Positions 45,676 to 58,144 of a DNA stretch of 64,000 bases are shown in pieces. Under the pieces are notes generated by a model, which searched no databases, was not told the origin of the DNA, and was given only the letters and a program-made list of their open reading frames with translations. How positions within the stretch are numbered: position 1 is the stretch's first letter; each line of letters opens with the position of its first letter. Location: positions 71,276,501 to 71,340,500 of the forward strand of contig JASDFA010000007.1 of NCBI GenBank assembly GCA_035772735.1, written 5' to 3'. Origin of the DNA: Datura wrightii (Eukaryota > Streptophyta > Magnoliopsida > Solanales > Solanaceae). Made by a program: the position numbers and the translations under genes.

Positions 45676-46288
45676 GTACATCCTTAGCTAGTCAATGACT
45701 TCTTACATCAAGTTTTCCCTCCCTTCAACGGTTAGGGATTTTCGCAAGTGAGAATGCTTTCTTTGGACAGTCGGGGACCCTTTATATATCAGTCATGACT
45801 TTGCATTCCTGTGTCATTAAGATCAATACTTTTGTGCTCCAGTTGAACTAGTAACAATGCATGTCCTTATCATGTGATGATGTTTAGATGAATATGAGGA
45901 TATCATACAGATTGTTTTATCTCTTTTCAGTTACGTTACTAACCCGGTGATTTATGGTACTCCCTATTTGTATATTGATGCTTATGAGTGGTTTTTTTAC
46001 ATTCCTGCATACTTGGTACATTCCAAGTACTAACCGTACGCCTCTTGTGCTATATCATTTTATGATATAGATTCAGGTCTCCAGGTTCAGCCGCGTGACT
46101 AGATACGCTTCTCTCTCTCTTCCAGCTGCTCGCTGTGAGTTCTCATCTTCCGAGGACGTGGTTTATATTCTCATTTTATCTTGTTTTAGTTTTCAGACTT
46201 TTGGAGTTAGCTATGGGCTTGTCCTAGCAACTCATCAGTTTATTAGAAGGCTTTCAGACTTGTTAGACAGATTCAACTTTGTACTTAA

Positions 46289-46510
<222 letters not shown>

Positions 46511-47827
46511 TGATTGTGCCATGGGTCAGCTTGGAGCCTTTCGAGGTTCCTTGTCCCGTGTCTATGATCTGGGTGTACTCTTGGGTCATAACAGTTTATG
46601 AGACCGTAGAACCTTGGAATCCCTAGCCTACTCGATTTGAGACACTACTCTCAAAACATGTATAATGCTCATATAATCATATTCTAGGAGATAACTTGAA
46701 TCTATACATTTGAGGAGTCTTCACTCCAAAATATATACCTAGCATTTGATCTTGTTAGCCTTCGCTAGATCATAAAACATACTTATCTTGTGTGGGTTTG
46801 CACAAATCTCAAAATTATGCATACGTGGAATAGACTTCATTGATCAAAATCATCGATTCATACAAGAGTAGTTTGTAAACATTCATACATGTTAGATATC
46901 TCATCATACTTGAATTCTACATGCTAGATATCTCATCATACTTGAATTCATAAATCATAAACTTGACTTTATCATGAACTTGCATAATTGGGCATAATTT
47001 TTCTAAAATTTGAAATCAAAGCATGCTCAAAATCTGCCTATGAATCTTCAAATATACTTTAAAACATAAAAGGGATTGACCCATAAACTATTGATAGAGA
47101 GTCCTATAAGATTGGGTAAAAATCCCTTTTTGATCACATCTTAGCTTGAGACTTGATTAATGAAAATTGAGAAGGATTTGAGAATGAGAGTGAATGGAAC
47201 CCTCATTCATAGCCTTAAATACCTAGACAAACTAAATCTACAGTTGCCCTTGAAAGCCCAAGATATTTAGAGAAGAATTTGAAGAATGCTGGACTTGATC
47301 TTCAATGGAGAAGTCTTAGACTTGCATGCATGGGAGGGGAATGGTTTAGAATTGGTTAAACCCTCTTAAAGCCCTCCTAACAGATCTTAAAACAATGTAG
47401 TTTAGGACTTAGTAGCTTAAGAATTATAAAAATGCCCTTACTGATTTCGCTGAAAAAGTGACACTGCTAGTCCCAACGAGGGACTGGAAGAATTGTCACT
47501 CCACTGTACGACTCATTATCTATCTCATTGTCACCAATGTAAATTCCATCCTTTATCTTCAGTAGTCCTGACGAGGACCCACCTGAAGAGTCAAGAAGTG
47601 ACACAACAACTCGTTCCCTAACCCGTTAGGTCTCCTAGTCTGCAACTTTCTCAGCACATAACGACCACACTAATGACTCGTGGGGTCATACAACAAGTCA
47701 TCACACCATCCGTGGTGACCCCTTGACAATGACTCCTTACCAGCTTGGCACCCCTTATCGAATCTGCAGATTTTTCTTGTCCGCTTCAACCCTCGAGTCT
47801 AATATTAGAGACTTTCGGGGTGTTATA

Positions 47828-48049
47828 ATATCTCACCCTTGGGAATATTCATCCTCGAATGTGGGTTAAGCATACTAAAAAGCTGGGGAAAGGAACTACA
47901 ATCTCAATTACTAAACATCTAAAGCTGAAACTGACAGAGTGACTGACTTCGGACTGAAGTACATGACTGAACTGAATTCATGAAATACATATCCATGCAA
48001 AAACATGAAAGGAGCTTAGAGACATGAACTCGACATTAAACTGAATAAA
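47828..48049 (-). other. 3' noncoding region and purine tract of F
   Basis: The minus strand reads CCCAAGGGTGAGATAT directly before the LTR start. This is a decayed form of the purine tract usual for chromoviruses. No gene. Confidence 0.55.
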
Positions 48050-48947
48050 GTATTAGAGAGGAAACTGAGTTGGTAGGGAAAAGATATGATTGTTTAGCCA
48101 TCATATCTGCTTTGGCCTCCCATATAGCTCCCTCAACAAGCTGATTTCTCCATAATACCTTTACTGAAGTACCTCCTTGTTTCTGAACTTCTAAACCTGA
48201 AGATTGAGGATCTCAACAGGTACCTTCTTGTTGGTAAGGCTATCCTTCACACCAAAGCTCTCCACCGGAATAACTAAAGCCAGGTCACCAAAGCAGTTCT
48301 TCAATAATGATACACAGAAGACTGGATGCATTGAATGTAACTCTATTGGAAACTCCAACTCATAAGAGACCTTGCCAACACGCCTTACAATCCTGTATGT
48401 GCCAACATATCAGGGACTAAGCTTCCCTTTCTTTCTGAACCTCATCACTCCCTTCATGGGAGATAGCTTCAAGAACACCCAATTATCAACTTCAAACTCA
48501 AGCTCTCTCCGCCTAACATCCATATATAACTTTTGACAACTCTGAGTTGTTTTCATCCTTTCCCTTATAAGCTAAAGTTTCTCCATAGCTTCATGAACTG
48601 AATCTAGCCCTATCAACGTAGCTTCACCTACCTCAAACCAACCAATAGGCAATCTACACCTCCGCCCATATAGAGTCTCAAATGGAGCCATCTAAATGCT
48701 GGAGTGGTAACTATTATTATAAACAAACTCGATGAGAGGTAAATGATCTTCCCAACTACCTTTGAAATCAATCCCACATGCTCTCAACATGTACTCAAGA
48801 GTCTGAATGGTCCACTCGGCTTGACCATTTATCTGCGGGTGAAAAGTTATACTAAGCTTGACCTAAGTACCAAGTCCCTTCTAAAACGATATCCAAAACT
48901 GGGAAGAGTACTGAGTATCTCTGTCTGATATGATGGACAAGGGAACT
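48050..48947 (-). pseudogene. Integrase C-terminal half with chromodomain (F)
   Basis: Minus reading starts at the cut with VPLSIISDRDTQYSSQFW (second catalytic Asp), then INGQAEWTIQTLEYMLRAC (catalytic Glu), WEDHLPLIEFVYNNSYHSS, PFETLYGRRCRLPIGWFEVG, the GPY/F-type module (VRRVGKVSYELEFP, HPVFCVSLLKNC) and a chromodomain: VEILNLQVQKLRNKEV then, one frame over, VLWRNQLVEGAIWEAKADMM. Chromodomains tether integration to marked heterochromatin. Several stops and one frameshift (near 48175) disable it. The frame is lost exactly at the E LTR, so E inserted here. Confidence 0.85.
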
Positions 48948-51254
48948 TGTTATACCCCAAAAGCCCAAAGATCAGACCCAAGAGTTGAAACAGAGAAAAA
49001 GATAAAATCTGGCACCAGGAACAAAATGAGAGGAGACCTGAGAGAGGAGCCCATGAGTCGTGATGTGACTCGTGGGGAGGCCCAGGGGATAAATTTGAAA
49101 ATTTTGAAGTGGGATCCCACGGACATGACCATTACTCATGGTCAGGTCCCACGAGTCGTTAGGTCAGTCGTGGGGTGGGTGAGTAAGAAAAGAGAAGGAA
49201 GAGAGTCAGTGTACTTGACGGAAGGACCCACGAGTTGTGGTCAGTCCCCATGATTCGTGGGGTGAGTCGTGACCAAGCAGGGAAATATATATCTGAGGTC
49301 AAGGCAGAATGAGTCGTCAAGTCATCTGTGACGATCCTAGGAGACTTGAGAGGCAATATACTTCATGGATCAAACAATGAGTTGTTGTCAAAGGGGACGA
49401 ATCGTTAAGTCTCTCGTTGGGGCTACCTGACAATTATTTTCTGTGATTTTATTAAGGGTTATTTCGTGATTCCTAAGCTTCTAAGGCCTAAACTACGTCG
49501 TTTTGAGTTATGAATAGTGACTTTTAAAGGGGTTAAGTTTATTTTAGGCCTTATTCATTCATGCATGCAAGGTAGAGGTGAGAGAGGGTGATAAAGATTA
49601 GCATTCTTCAATTTCTCTTAAATTTTCTATTGGGCATCTAAAGAAGTGTAAGAATCAGCTACCAACAGGTATGTAGGGTTATGAATGGGTGAATCCTTTC
49701 ACACCCATGCCCAATCCTTCTCTAAATCATGAATGATCTATGACTAATCTATGGGGTTTTAACCCAATGCATGAATTTCCTAATTCATTACATGGGTATG
49801 ATTTAAATATGTTTCACCATTGAATTTTGAAGCATGGACAAGTTTTATAATGCTTTCAACTAAAAATCATGTTTCTAGCTTTATGAATTAAAAGCCCATT
49901 GATGAAAAGTTCATAAAAGATGAGATTTGTGATGAATGTATGATGATGATGAGATATTATGATGAAAAGAATGTTTTCAAGATACCCATGTTATTATAAT
50001 AATGTTTTCGATATTAATTGAGTACTTTCAAGTATGATAAAGCTTTGGGCAATGTCCACATGTTCAAAGTGTGATTGCTGATTTCTTGAATTGAGCGTAC
50101 CACATGGTTTTGTAGCGAAGACTCCCAATTATCTTTCAGTTTGTGCTATGTTTTGAGATAAATCTTCTCACATGCATGATTTCAGTTTTGAGATGTACAT
50201 GATGATTGAGCTTCGTCAATAGATGATGTTGAGCTTCATTGAATAACGATGTAGAGCATATGCATATTTTTGGGAGTAATGTCTAGCACCGAGTAGGATA
50301 AGGGTCGATCACCCTACGCCTCAGAACTATGTGCCAACGTAGGTTTATACTATTAAATATTACTTGGGGACCTCCCTTGTGAGCTATCCCCGACCCTATT
50401 TTCCCATGAGCTTGATATCGGTATCATGGTATCGTCCTTAGCCCTGGCAAGGCTTTGGACGACTCTACCTACTTGAATGTGATATTTCGGACAACGTAAG
50501 CTCTATCGTGGTATGTCAGTTAAAAGACGAGTATCCCATGGTTCCTCATGATTTCAGTTAAGCATATCCATTACTCATGACATTTACATATGTATGCATG
50601 TTCTTAAGAGGGTTTGACTCAACATTCAATTTTAATTATAAATATCACATTCTGGCTTTGAGTCAATCGATTTAGTTATGATGATATTTTATGATATGAT
50701 GAGATTATGATTTCAGAAAGAATGCATGCAAGCCCTACTCTCAGATCCTTAACATTTATGTCTACTTTATGCATTGTCTTAAAATGATTTTACTTACTTA
50801 AGAGGTTTTACTTACCTTGCATACTCGGTACATTTCACGTACTGACCACATACTTTATGTTGTATCGTTTCATAATACAGGATTCGGCTCTCAAGTTCAG
50901 CCTCGTTCATAGTTCGACTTCAGATATTAGCACCTTCGTTATTGGTGAGTCCTCACCTCCCGAGGACTAGACTATTCAGATTTTCTTATGTATTTTTAGT
51001 TTCAGTTTGTTGAGTTAGTTGGGGTCTTGTCCCATCAACTCATCATTGTAGAGGCTTTTCAGACAAAAGGTGTAATCAACTTCAGATTATGTATTCTAAT
51101 CATATGCCTTATTTAGACTTCCGCTATGATTATCTTGTTGATTTCTCAGTTTTATTGATCGAGTTAGATGTATGCTTATGCCATGAGTCAACTTGGGGTC
51201 TCTTGGGCCTCCTTGTCCCATGTTGCATTCCGAGCCTCCGTTCGGGTCGTGACA
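48948..51254 (+). repeat. 5' LTR of E (2307 bp)
   Basis: Starts TGTTATACCCCAAAAGCCC, ends CGGGTCGTGACA. A word cluster (CCCACGAGTCGT, GACTCGTGGGGA, TCAGTCGTGGGGTG) lies at 49050-49420. The interior is AT-rich without genes. Confidence 0.8.
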
Positions 51255-51258
51255 AACT

Positions 51259-51270
51259 TGATATCAGAGC
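51259..51270 (+). other. Primer binding site, tRNA-iMet type (E)
   Basis: TGATATCAGAGC differs by one base from TGGTATCAGAGC, the standard chromovirus primer site, 4 bases after the LTR. Confidence 0.85.
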
Positions 51271-51463
51271 AATAGCTTTGATGTTTCCTAGGGTGTCTGA
51301 AAGACACATTAAGTAGAGTCTTTTTCATGGGTGTGAAGCGCACCACACTTATGACGAAGAGGTGATGAAACATTTAGGAAACATTCCCTTCTTTCATTGT
51401 TCATGTCGTGCGATGAAAAGTCTCCTTATCCTTCTAATTTGTGCTATTTGCAATTGCAGAATC

Positions 51464-53045
51464 ATGGCTCCTCGAAGACTGAATGGTAGAAGGAATGGAA
51501 ATGGAGAAGGCCACGAGGATGGCAATGGTAATGGGCACCAGCAAGCCCCACCAGTTTAGGAGAACCAAGCACGGAGCCAGCTGCCCATGCTGAGTTCCAG
51601 GCCACTATTCAGATGCTCGCGTAGGCCTTGACCGCTCAGGTCAATCAGCAGGGAATTGTGCATGTTCCGAAAAATGGCGATGAGCAGCAGCTCGAGTCAG
51701 GGATTTCTTGAGAATGAACCCGCCAGAGTTCCTCGGGTCAAAAGTGGATGAGGACCCGTATGAGTTCCTAGATGAGATTGTGAAGATCACCCAAATCATG
51801 GGGGTTAATGTAGTGGAGTTCGCGGAGTTGGCCTTGTACTAGTTGAAAGGGGTCGTGCACATCTAGTTTCGCCAATGAAAAGATAGCAGGGTCGTCGAAG
51901 CGTGCCCTGTCACTTGGGAGGAGTTTCATGTTGCATTCTTAGATCAATTCTTCCCTCGTGAGATGAGGGAGCTGAAAGCAGCTAAGTTTGTAAATCTGAA
52001 GCAAGGGAGAATGACGGTGCAGGAGTATGCCCTTGAGTTCACCCGCCTATCAAAGTACACCCTAGAGTTAGTGGCTGATTAGAGGGCGCGGGTGAGCAAG
52101 TTTATTCATGGAGTAGCGGGCTATTTAGATAAGGATTATAGGATCACTATGCTTCACCAGGACATGGACTTCCCTCGGATAGTTTTGTACGCCCAGCAGA
52201 TGAAGGCAGCGCATATGAGAGAGAGGGAGGCCAAGAGTTCCAGCACTGATAGTCATATATTCTCACAGCGGAGGTCAGGTGGTGGGCACAAACAACAGAC
52301 CAACCAGAGATCATCAACCCTAGCATCATCATCATTGAGTGTTCCATCCAGACAGAGGCACGATCAGAGGGGACGAACATCAGGCTCTAGGAGTTAGAGC
52401 AGCAGACCCAAAGATTCTAGCATTCCAGCTTGTCGCAGGTGTGGCTGGGGTCACACGGGTCAGTGTTTAGCAGGTACAGGTGCTTGTTTCGGGTGTGGGA
52501 AGCCCAGACACATGCTCATAGATTGCCTTGCAGCGAGGCAGGATCGTAATGGGGTCCGAGGCCCAACTTCAAGTTCCGTAGCCCCATCCATAAGCTTAGC
52601 ACACCAGGGGGCATCTACTAGCATAGGTGTCGGTCAGCGCCAAAACAGATTCTATGCCTTAGCATCTCGCCAGGTGCAGGAGGTCTCCCCGGATGTAGTC
52701 ACTGGTATGTTGCGAGTTTTTCATCTTGATGTTTATGCTTTGTTGGATCCGGGGGCTACCTTGTCTTTTGTGACACCTTATATGACCAGTAGCTTTGGAG
52801 TTAGTCCTGAAGTCTCGTTAGAACCCTTCTCAATCTCTACCTCGGTAGGTGATTCAATTATAGCTACACGGGTATATATAGGTTGCCCGGTCTCAGTCCT
52901 TCAAAAAGTCATCTCAACAGATTTGATAGAGTTAGCCATGACCGATTTTGATATTATCCTCAGCATGGATTGGATATTTGCATGTTTATGCCTCAGTAGT
53001 TCAGATTTTTGAGTAAGCCAGTCATAGAATTGAAGGGTAGTTCAG
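51464..53045 (+). pseudogene. gag and protease of E
   Basis: The ATG at 51464 (MAPRRLNGRRNGNG) begins a gag with a stop-riddled core: FLRMNPPEFLGSKVDEDPYE, VTWEEFHVAFLDQFFPREMR and NLKQGRMTVQEYALEFTRLS. Then comes a Ser/Gln/Arg-rich region, a CCHC zinc knuckle CFGCGKPRHMLIDC (about 52485) preceded by CRRCGWGHTGQC, and the protease LDVYALLDPGATLSFVTPY (active Asp kept) with DFDIILSMDWI. A frameshift follows at about 52985. Most in-frame stops look like CAG to TAG or TGG to TAG/TGA changes. Gag forms particles and protease matures them; this copy does neither. Confidence 0.87.
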
Positions 53046-53149
53046 CTGTGCCGTAGGTCATTTCATTTCCTACCTTAAGGCCAGAAAGATTATTTCCAAA
53101 GGTTGTGTGTACCATTTAGTTAGGGTTTAGGATGTGGAATCTGAGACCC

Positions 53150-54709
53150 CGACTATTCAGTCAGTTCCTGTAGTATGTGACTATCCAGAAGTCTTCCTAG
53201 ATGATTTACCGGGAATCCCTCCCGAGCGGGAGATTGATTTTAGTATTGACCTTCTCCTCGACATGTAACCTATATCTAATACTCCCTACAGAATGGATTT
53301 AGCCAAGCTAAAGGAGTTGAAAGAGTAGTTGAAGGACCTGTTAGATAAGGGTTTCATTAGACCGAGAAAGTCCCTATGCGGTGCACCAATTCTCTTTATC
53401 TGAAAGAAAGATGGTTCTCTTCGAATGTGCATTGATTATCGGCAACTAAATATAGTCATCGTTAAGAACAAGTATCCTTTACCTAGGATTGATGATTTGT
53501 TTGACAAGCTTCAGGGTGCCAAGTGTTTCTTAAAAATAGATCTCCGATCCGGGTATCATCAGCTAAGAGTTCGGGAGAGCGACATCCCAAAGACAGCCTT
53601 TAGGATGTCGTATGGTCATTATGAGTTTGTAGTTATATCTTTTGGACTAATGAATGCTCCTTCAACTTTTATGGACTTGATGAACTGGGTGTTCAAGCCA
53701 TACTTGGACATGTTTGTGATTGTGTTTATTGATGACATCTTAATATACTCTCAGAGCGAGGAGGAGCATGCCACTCATTTGATGGTCATGCTACAGACTC
53801 TTAAGGATTTCCAATTATATGCTAAATTCAGTAAGTGTTAGTTTTGGTTGAACTCCATAGCATTTTTGGACCATGTAGCATCAGGAGAAGGCATAAGGGT
53901 GGACTCTCAGAAAATAGAGGTGGTGAAGAATTGGCCTAGACCGGTGAATCCTTTGGACATTTGGAGCTTCTTGGGTTTAGCTAGCTATTATTGAAGGTTC
54001 CTTAAAGGTTTCTCATCGATTGTAGCACCTTTGACCAAATTGACTCAGAAGAAGGTGAAATTCTAATGGTTGGAGGCTTGTGAGAAGAGCTTCCGAGAGT
54101 TGAAGACTCGACTTACTTCAGCACCGATTTTAACTCTACCGGAGGGTATTGATGGGTTCGTGGTGTATTGTGATGCTTCAAGGATCATACTTGGGTGTTT
54201 GTTGATGCAGCACGGGAAGGTTATATCATATGCCTCTAGACAGTTAAATGTTCATGAGAAGAATTACCCAACCCATGATTTGACTTGGCTGCAATGGTGT
54301 TCGCATTGAAGATATGGAGACATTATTTGTATAGGGTTCATGTGGATGTGTTTACGGATGTGTTTTCTTAGAAGGATCTCAATCTTCGACAAAGGAGGTA
54401 GTTGGAATTACTCAAGGACTATGATATGAGTGAGCTTTACCATCCGGGTAAGGCCAATGTAGTAGCAGACGCACTTAGTAGACTCTCTATGGAGAGTGTG
54501 TCTAATGTGGATGAGGGGGAAGAGGAGCTGGTGATGGATGTGCATCGACTCGCAAGGTTGGGAGTTAGGTTGGTTGACTTGATCGATGGCGGTGTTGTGG
54601 TTCAGAACAGATCAGAATCATCCTTGGTGACTGATGTGAAAGCTAGACAAGATGAGGACCCAATTTTGGTGAAGCTGAACGAAGCCGCTCAAAATCATAA
54701 GGTAGAGGT
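53150..54709 (+). pseudogene. RT, RNase H and integrase start of E
   Basis: RT motifs: PPEREIDFSIDL, KELLDKGFIRP-like, LRMCIDYRQLNIVIVKNKYP, CFLKIDLRSGYHQLRV, FVVISFGLMNAPSTFMDLMN and VFIDDILIYSQSEEE (FIDD pair). The connection and RNase H follow: WLEACEKSFRELKTRL, GFVVYCDASRIILGCLLMQ, KNYPTHDL. A frameshift at about 54300 leads to DYDMSELYHPGKANVVADAL and the integrase leader (DPILVKLNEAAQNHKVEVV), where D begins at 54710. Stops lie at about 53266, 53326, 53401, 53838, 53992 and 54065. An open frame running into D (to 54788) is an artefact of the junction. Confidence 0.88.
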
Positions 54710-56137
54710 TGTTCGGTGGTTTTGGTATATGGTTAAAAACCGACACGCAAGTGCACGTGGTCAAACAAGTAGTAAGTGGCTTAAGTAAGCCAAGTATCGA
54801 ACCAAGGATACTCTGGATAAGTAAAAATTGCTCAAGTATACTATATTCTATCTTACATCTAAATATGCTGACAACAAAGTAACCAAAAGTTAAATAATTT
54901 GTTTATAAATTATATACTGAAACTATTAACAACTATCTACTTTGAATTGAAACTATGGATATGAGCATGCCAAGGTTAAGAACAAGTAATGAACATGATT
55001 ATAATCATAATTTGGTTAATCTTCTCTTCCTGTTGCTAGCCAAGAACATTAGCCTAGAGATTAAAACTCTGGTATTTAATCTCACTTAAGAATCATAAAC
55101 CATCCGTCTACATTTCTGTGATCAAATGCAATTTATGACCTAGCAATACAATTCCGGTTCCTAAATTGACTAATACGGCTTTCAAGTATATTTCTATCAG
55201 GAAAGCACATCAAAACTCAATTTTCCCAAATCAAGTTAAGAACAATACCCTATTAATTCACAACTTTCCAATTTCGTGCTCTCTCGAGTGAAATCAGACT
55301 GTTTAGATGTACATTAATGTCGGCCACACACCAATGCAGTAGAAACAAGAATTAATAGAACAGCATGGAAGAAGAAGATGAAAAACCATATAATTCAATA
55401 ATCAAAATTCATCACCATTGTTCATAACCTCAGCAAGGAAGAGAATTAGAAACTCATTTGTGGATTAATCATCCTAAAACAAGTGTTAATCATACAAACA
55501 ATTGATTGAAAGAAGAAAGAAAGAGAGAAAAACCCTGAGCTTTTTCGTCCCTCAACTGCCTGTAACCCATGTCCTTGCTCCACCAAGTCTGAATTAATTA
55601 AAAATAAGCCTAAGTGTTCTATTTATACTAATGGGAATTTTTCTCGGAATAACAAGCAACGTGTCACGGAGTGCATCGCGGAGCACTGCCTCCGTGACAC
55701 GGCGTGGACGCGGACCCTTTCTGGAAATTTAGGGTCCAGGAAAAAAGCTTCAACGTGGCACGGCGTGCAACGCGGAGGCTTGCCTCCGTGCCATAGAGCT
55801 GTCGCGAGGCTCCACTGGAAATTGACAAATTATTCACCCTCCAGGCAGAATGCCTCCGCGATGGTAGAGTGACACGGCTCCATCGTGGAGCCCCTTTAAT
55901 TGGTGCAGTCCAATGCCTTTTTCGTGCTCGAATCCAAGTCCAACTCCGATATTGTTCCAACATGCATTTTAGCTCCTCAAAATCACCATTTACCTACAAA
56001 ACAATGCTAATCATGTTGGTTAGTATAAATTCACATTTTATTACCAATTACATGAAAATGTATACACATTGCACAATTAACAAGGCGAAAATGATACGTT
56101 TGAGTATCACTTGGGCATATAAATCTGCCCAAGATCA
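54710..56137 (-). repeat. 3' LTR of D (1428 bp)
   Basis: Plus-strand edges are TGTTCGGTGG and AAGATCA. TATAAATA on the minus strand at 55620-55627, with the CTCCGTGACACGG / GGAGCCGTGTCAC word cluster upstream at 55660-55895. The terminal hairpin CTTGGGCA/TGCCCAAG is kept. The duplicated target would be GAGGT (54705-54709); the second copy is outside the window. Confidence 0.9.
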
Positions 56138-58144
56138 CTTACCCCACACTTAAATCCTTGTTCGTCCTCGAACAACAAATACACAATTCATGCAAATTAC
56201 ATCCCAACCTTCGCTACTATGGTGCGACAATTTACGCTACGGTCATACCGATCATTCAATATTGTAAATCATCAAGAAAACATGCATGGTCTTACAATGC
56301 AATGACCTTTAATACATTAAGACTTCCTAGACTTTAAGAATCGACCCTCGATATCGACAAACTCATGCAAATCAGCTAATCAAGATATCCGACACGAAAA
56401 TCAATCTTTCATCAAGCATGTGCCCTCACAACTCAAGAGAATCTTCACCTTTATGTTCATGTGACACACAAACATTCAAATAGGGGCATGTAAAAATTAA
56501 TTTCACTCTCTCTCCCAAAAGAATTCACATGCATCATGTCATGACCCATAGGCTTTCCCTTAGTGTATTACTCCACTAATATAAAGAAATGCAATGTAGG
56601 ATCACATAGGACTTTAATGGGTTGTAATGGAAGCTATGGAACTAGTATATATTGGATTAGCCAATAATAGTCACTAGCATCCTTAAGCGCCTTTTCAACA
56701 CATTCCCATCAACTCATGGACATTGTTTCTCTCTTTTCTTTTTTTTTTCATCATCCCATTCATGATGATTTACTTTAGTACGGCCCATTTCATCAAGCAC
56801 ACTTGACACAAAAGCAAAGGTTTTTCATGCACCTTCATTATCATTTAATTCTAACAAGTGCACCCTCCACCTTTTTCTTTTCTTTCCTCACTCTGCTTTT
56901 CTTTTTCTTTTCACCATTCTCACTCTTTGACACTTTGGGAAAATTTTTTCTGTTCTTCTTAAGCGCTTAAGAGTTTTGTATAGACTTTACGGCTAATGAA
57001 AAGAAAGAATTAAGCTCAGTTTATACATTTTTGGACAAAAGAAAGAAATAATAGGCTAAAGGCTCAACGGTCTGACTAGGGTATACAATCACATAAAAAG
57101 GAGAGTATGATAAGAAGAAAAAAATAGAAACTCTCGGTAAAGAAAGAAATGCCTACATCCTTTCCAACACTACACCTCCTTCATTTCGTTTTGTACACAC
57201 ACCAGGCAAGTTCTAGACACTTCACAATAGCATGGAACAACAATACCTCACTTCACACTTCGTGCACATGCTCGATTCAAGATGCATTCACAGACTCTTT
57301 AATTAGCCAATTACATGAATTCAAAAATTAAGCCTCAATCACACCAAATCGAATTCTACAACCTAGGTATCTCAACATATTTACAAAATTGCATGCTTTC
57401 ATACGAATCACTTTTACATTTTGAATACCAGTTACAACACGCAACCAACATTTCACAACCATGTAGTAACTACAGGTTCCGTGATGCAATCCACCAAAGA
57501 AAAACTGAAAACAAATTAAAATCACTACTCCTACCGACTACATTTCCCTTAAGACGGTCGTCATCCATCCATCATAGGGAACAGTCACTAACTATGACGT
57601 CGGTTCAATGGGACTATTCTCGGTAAAAGAACCGAAAACAAACTCCGAGAAACCCAAAAATAAAAATTGAAAAATTTTGCAACACATCGATCATTTCGAT
57701 GGAAAAATATTTACAAAATATTTTAATATGTATAAAATATTTTTGCAAAATTTTAAAAATATCGATCATTTCGATAGAGAAAAAAAATTAAATGAAGAAA
57801 ATATTTACAAAATTTTTTACAGACTTAGCTGGCAACCACAACATTTCACAACACACATCAATTACCACAATTATGTACAAATACAGAGCAGTTTGCACTT
57901 TGCACTTCACAAACACAGGGCAACATAAACATACAAAACAAACAGAGGAACCACAACATTTCACAACACACATCAATTACCACAATTATGTACAAATACA
58001 GAGCAGTTTGCACTTTGCACTTCACAAACACAGGGCAACATAAACATACAAAACAAACAGAGGAAAAACATACAATCAAACCAGCCCAGCCCCAGTGTTC
58101 ACAAAAATTTAAAATCACACAATTTGGGTGGTGGAACTCCCTGA
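56138..58144 (-). other. Purine tract and 3' noncoding region of D
   Basis: The minus strand reads ATTTAAGTGTGGGGTAAG directly before the LTR (56138-56155). The rest has no credible gene. It contains the B-type hairpin (57544-57581) and a perfect 115-bp tandem duplication (57834-58063). The polypurine-like motif found after the aORF in B is missing here; only GAACACTGGGG remains near 58090-58105. Confidence 0.65.
57834..58063 (-). repeat. Perfect tandem duplication, 115 bp x 2
   Basis: The segment beginning AACCACAACATTTCACAACA at 57834 recurs at 57949 with no difference that I can see. It lies 80 bp from the aORF end. Confidence 0.9.

Larger units (their letters stand above)
48948..54709 (+). 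mobile_element. Element E: chromovirus (Del/Tekay type), 5' part
   Basis: 5' LTR, initiator-Met primer site, gag, protease, RT, RNase H and the start of integrase, then interrupted by D. The remainder and 3' LTR lie right of the window. The base pairs left of it (GAACT, 48943-48947) should recur beyond its 3' LTR if it inserted by the normal route. Confidence 0.88.

Noticed and set aside
54402..54788. Open frame running from E integrase leader into the D LTR
   Set aside because: The last 26 codons are LTR sequence; a junction artefact.
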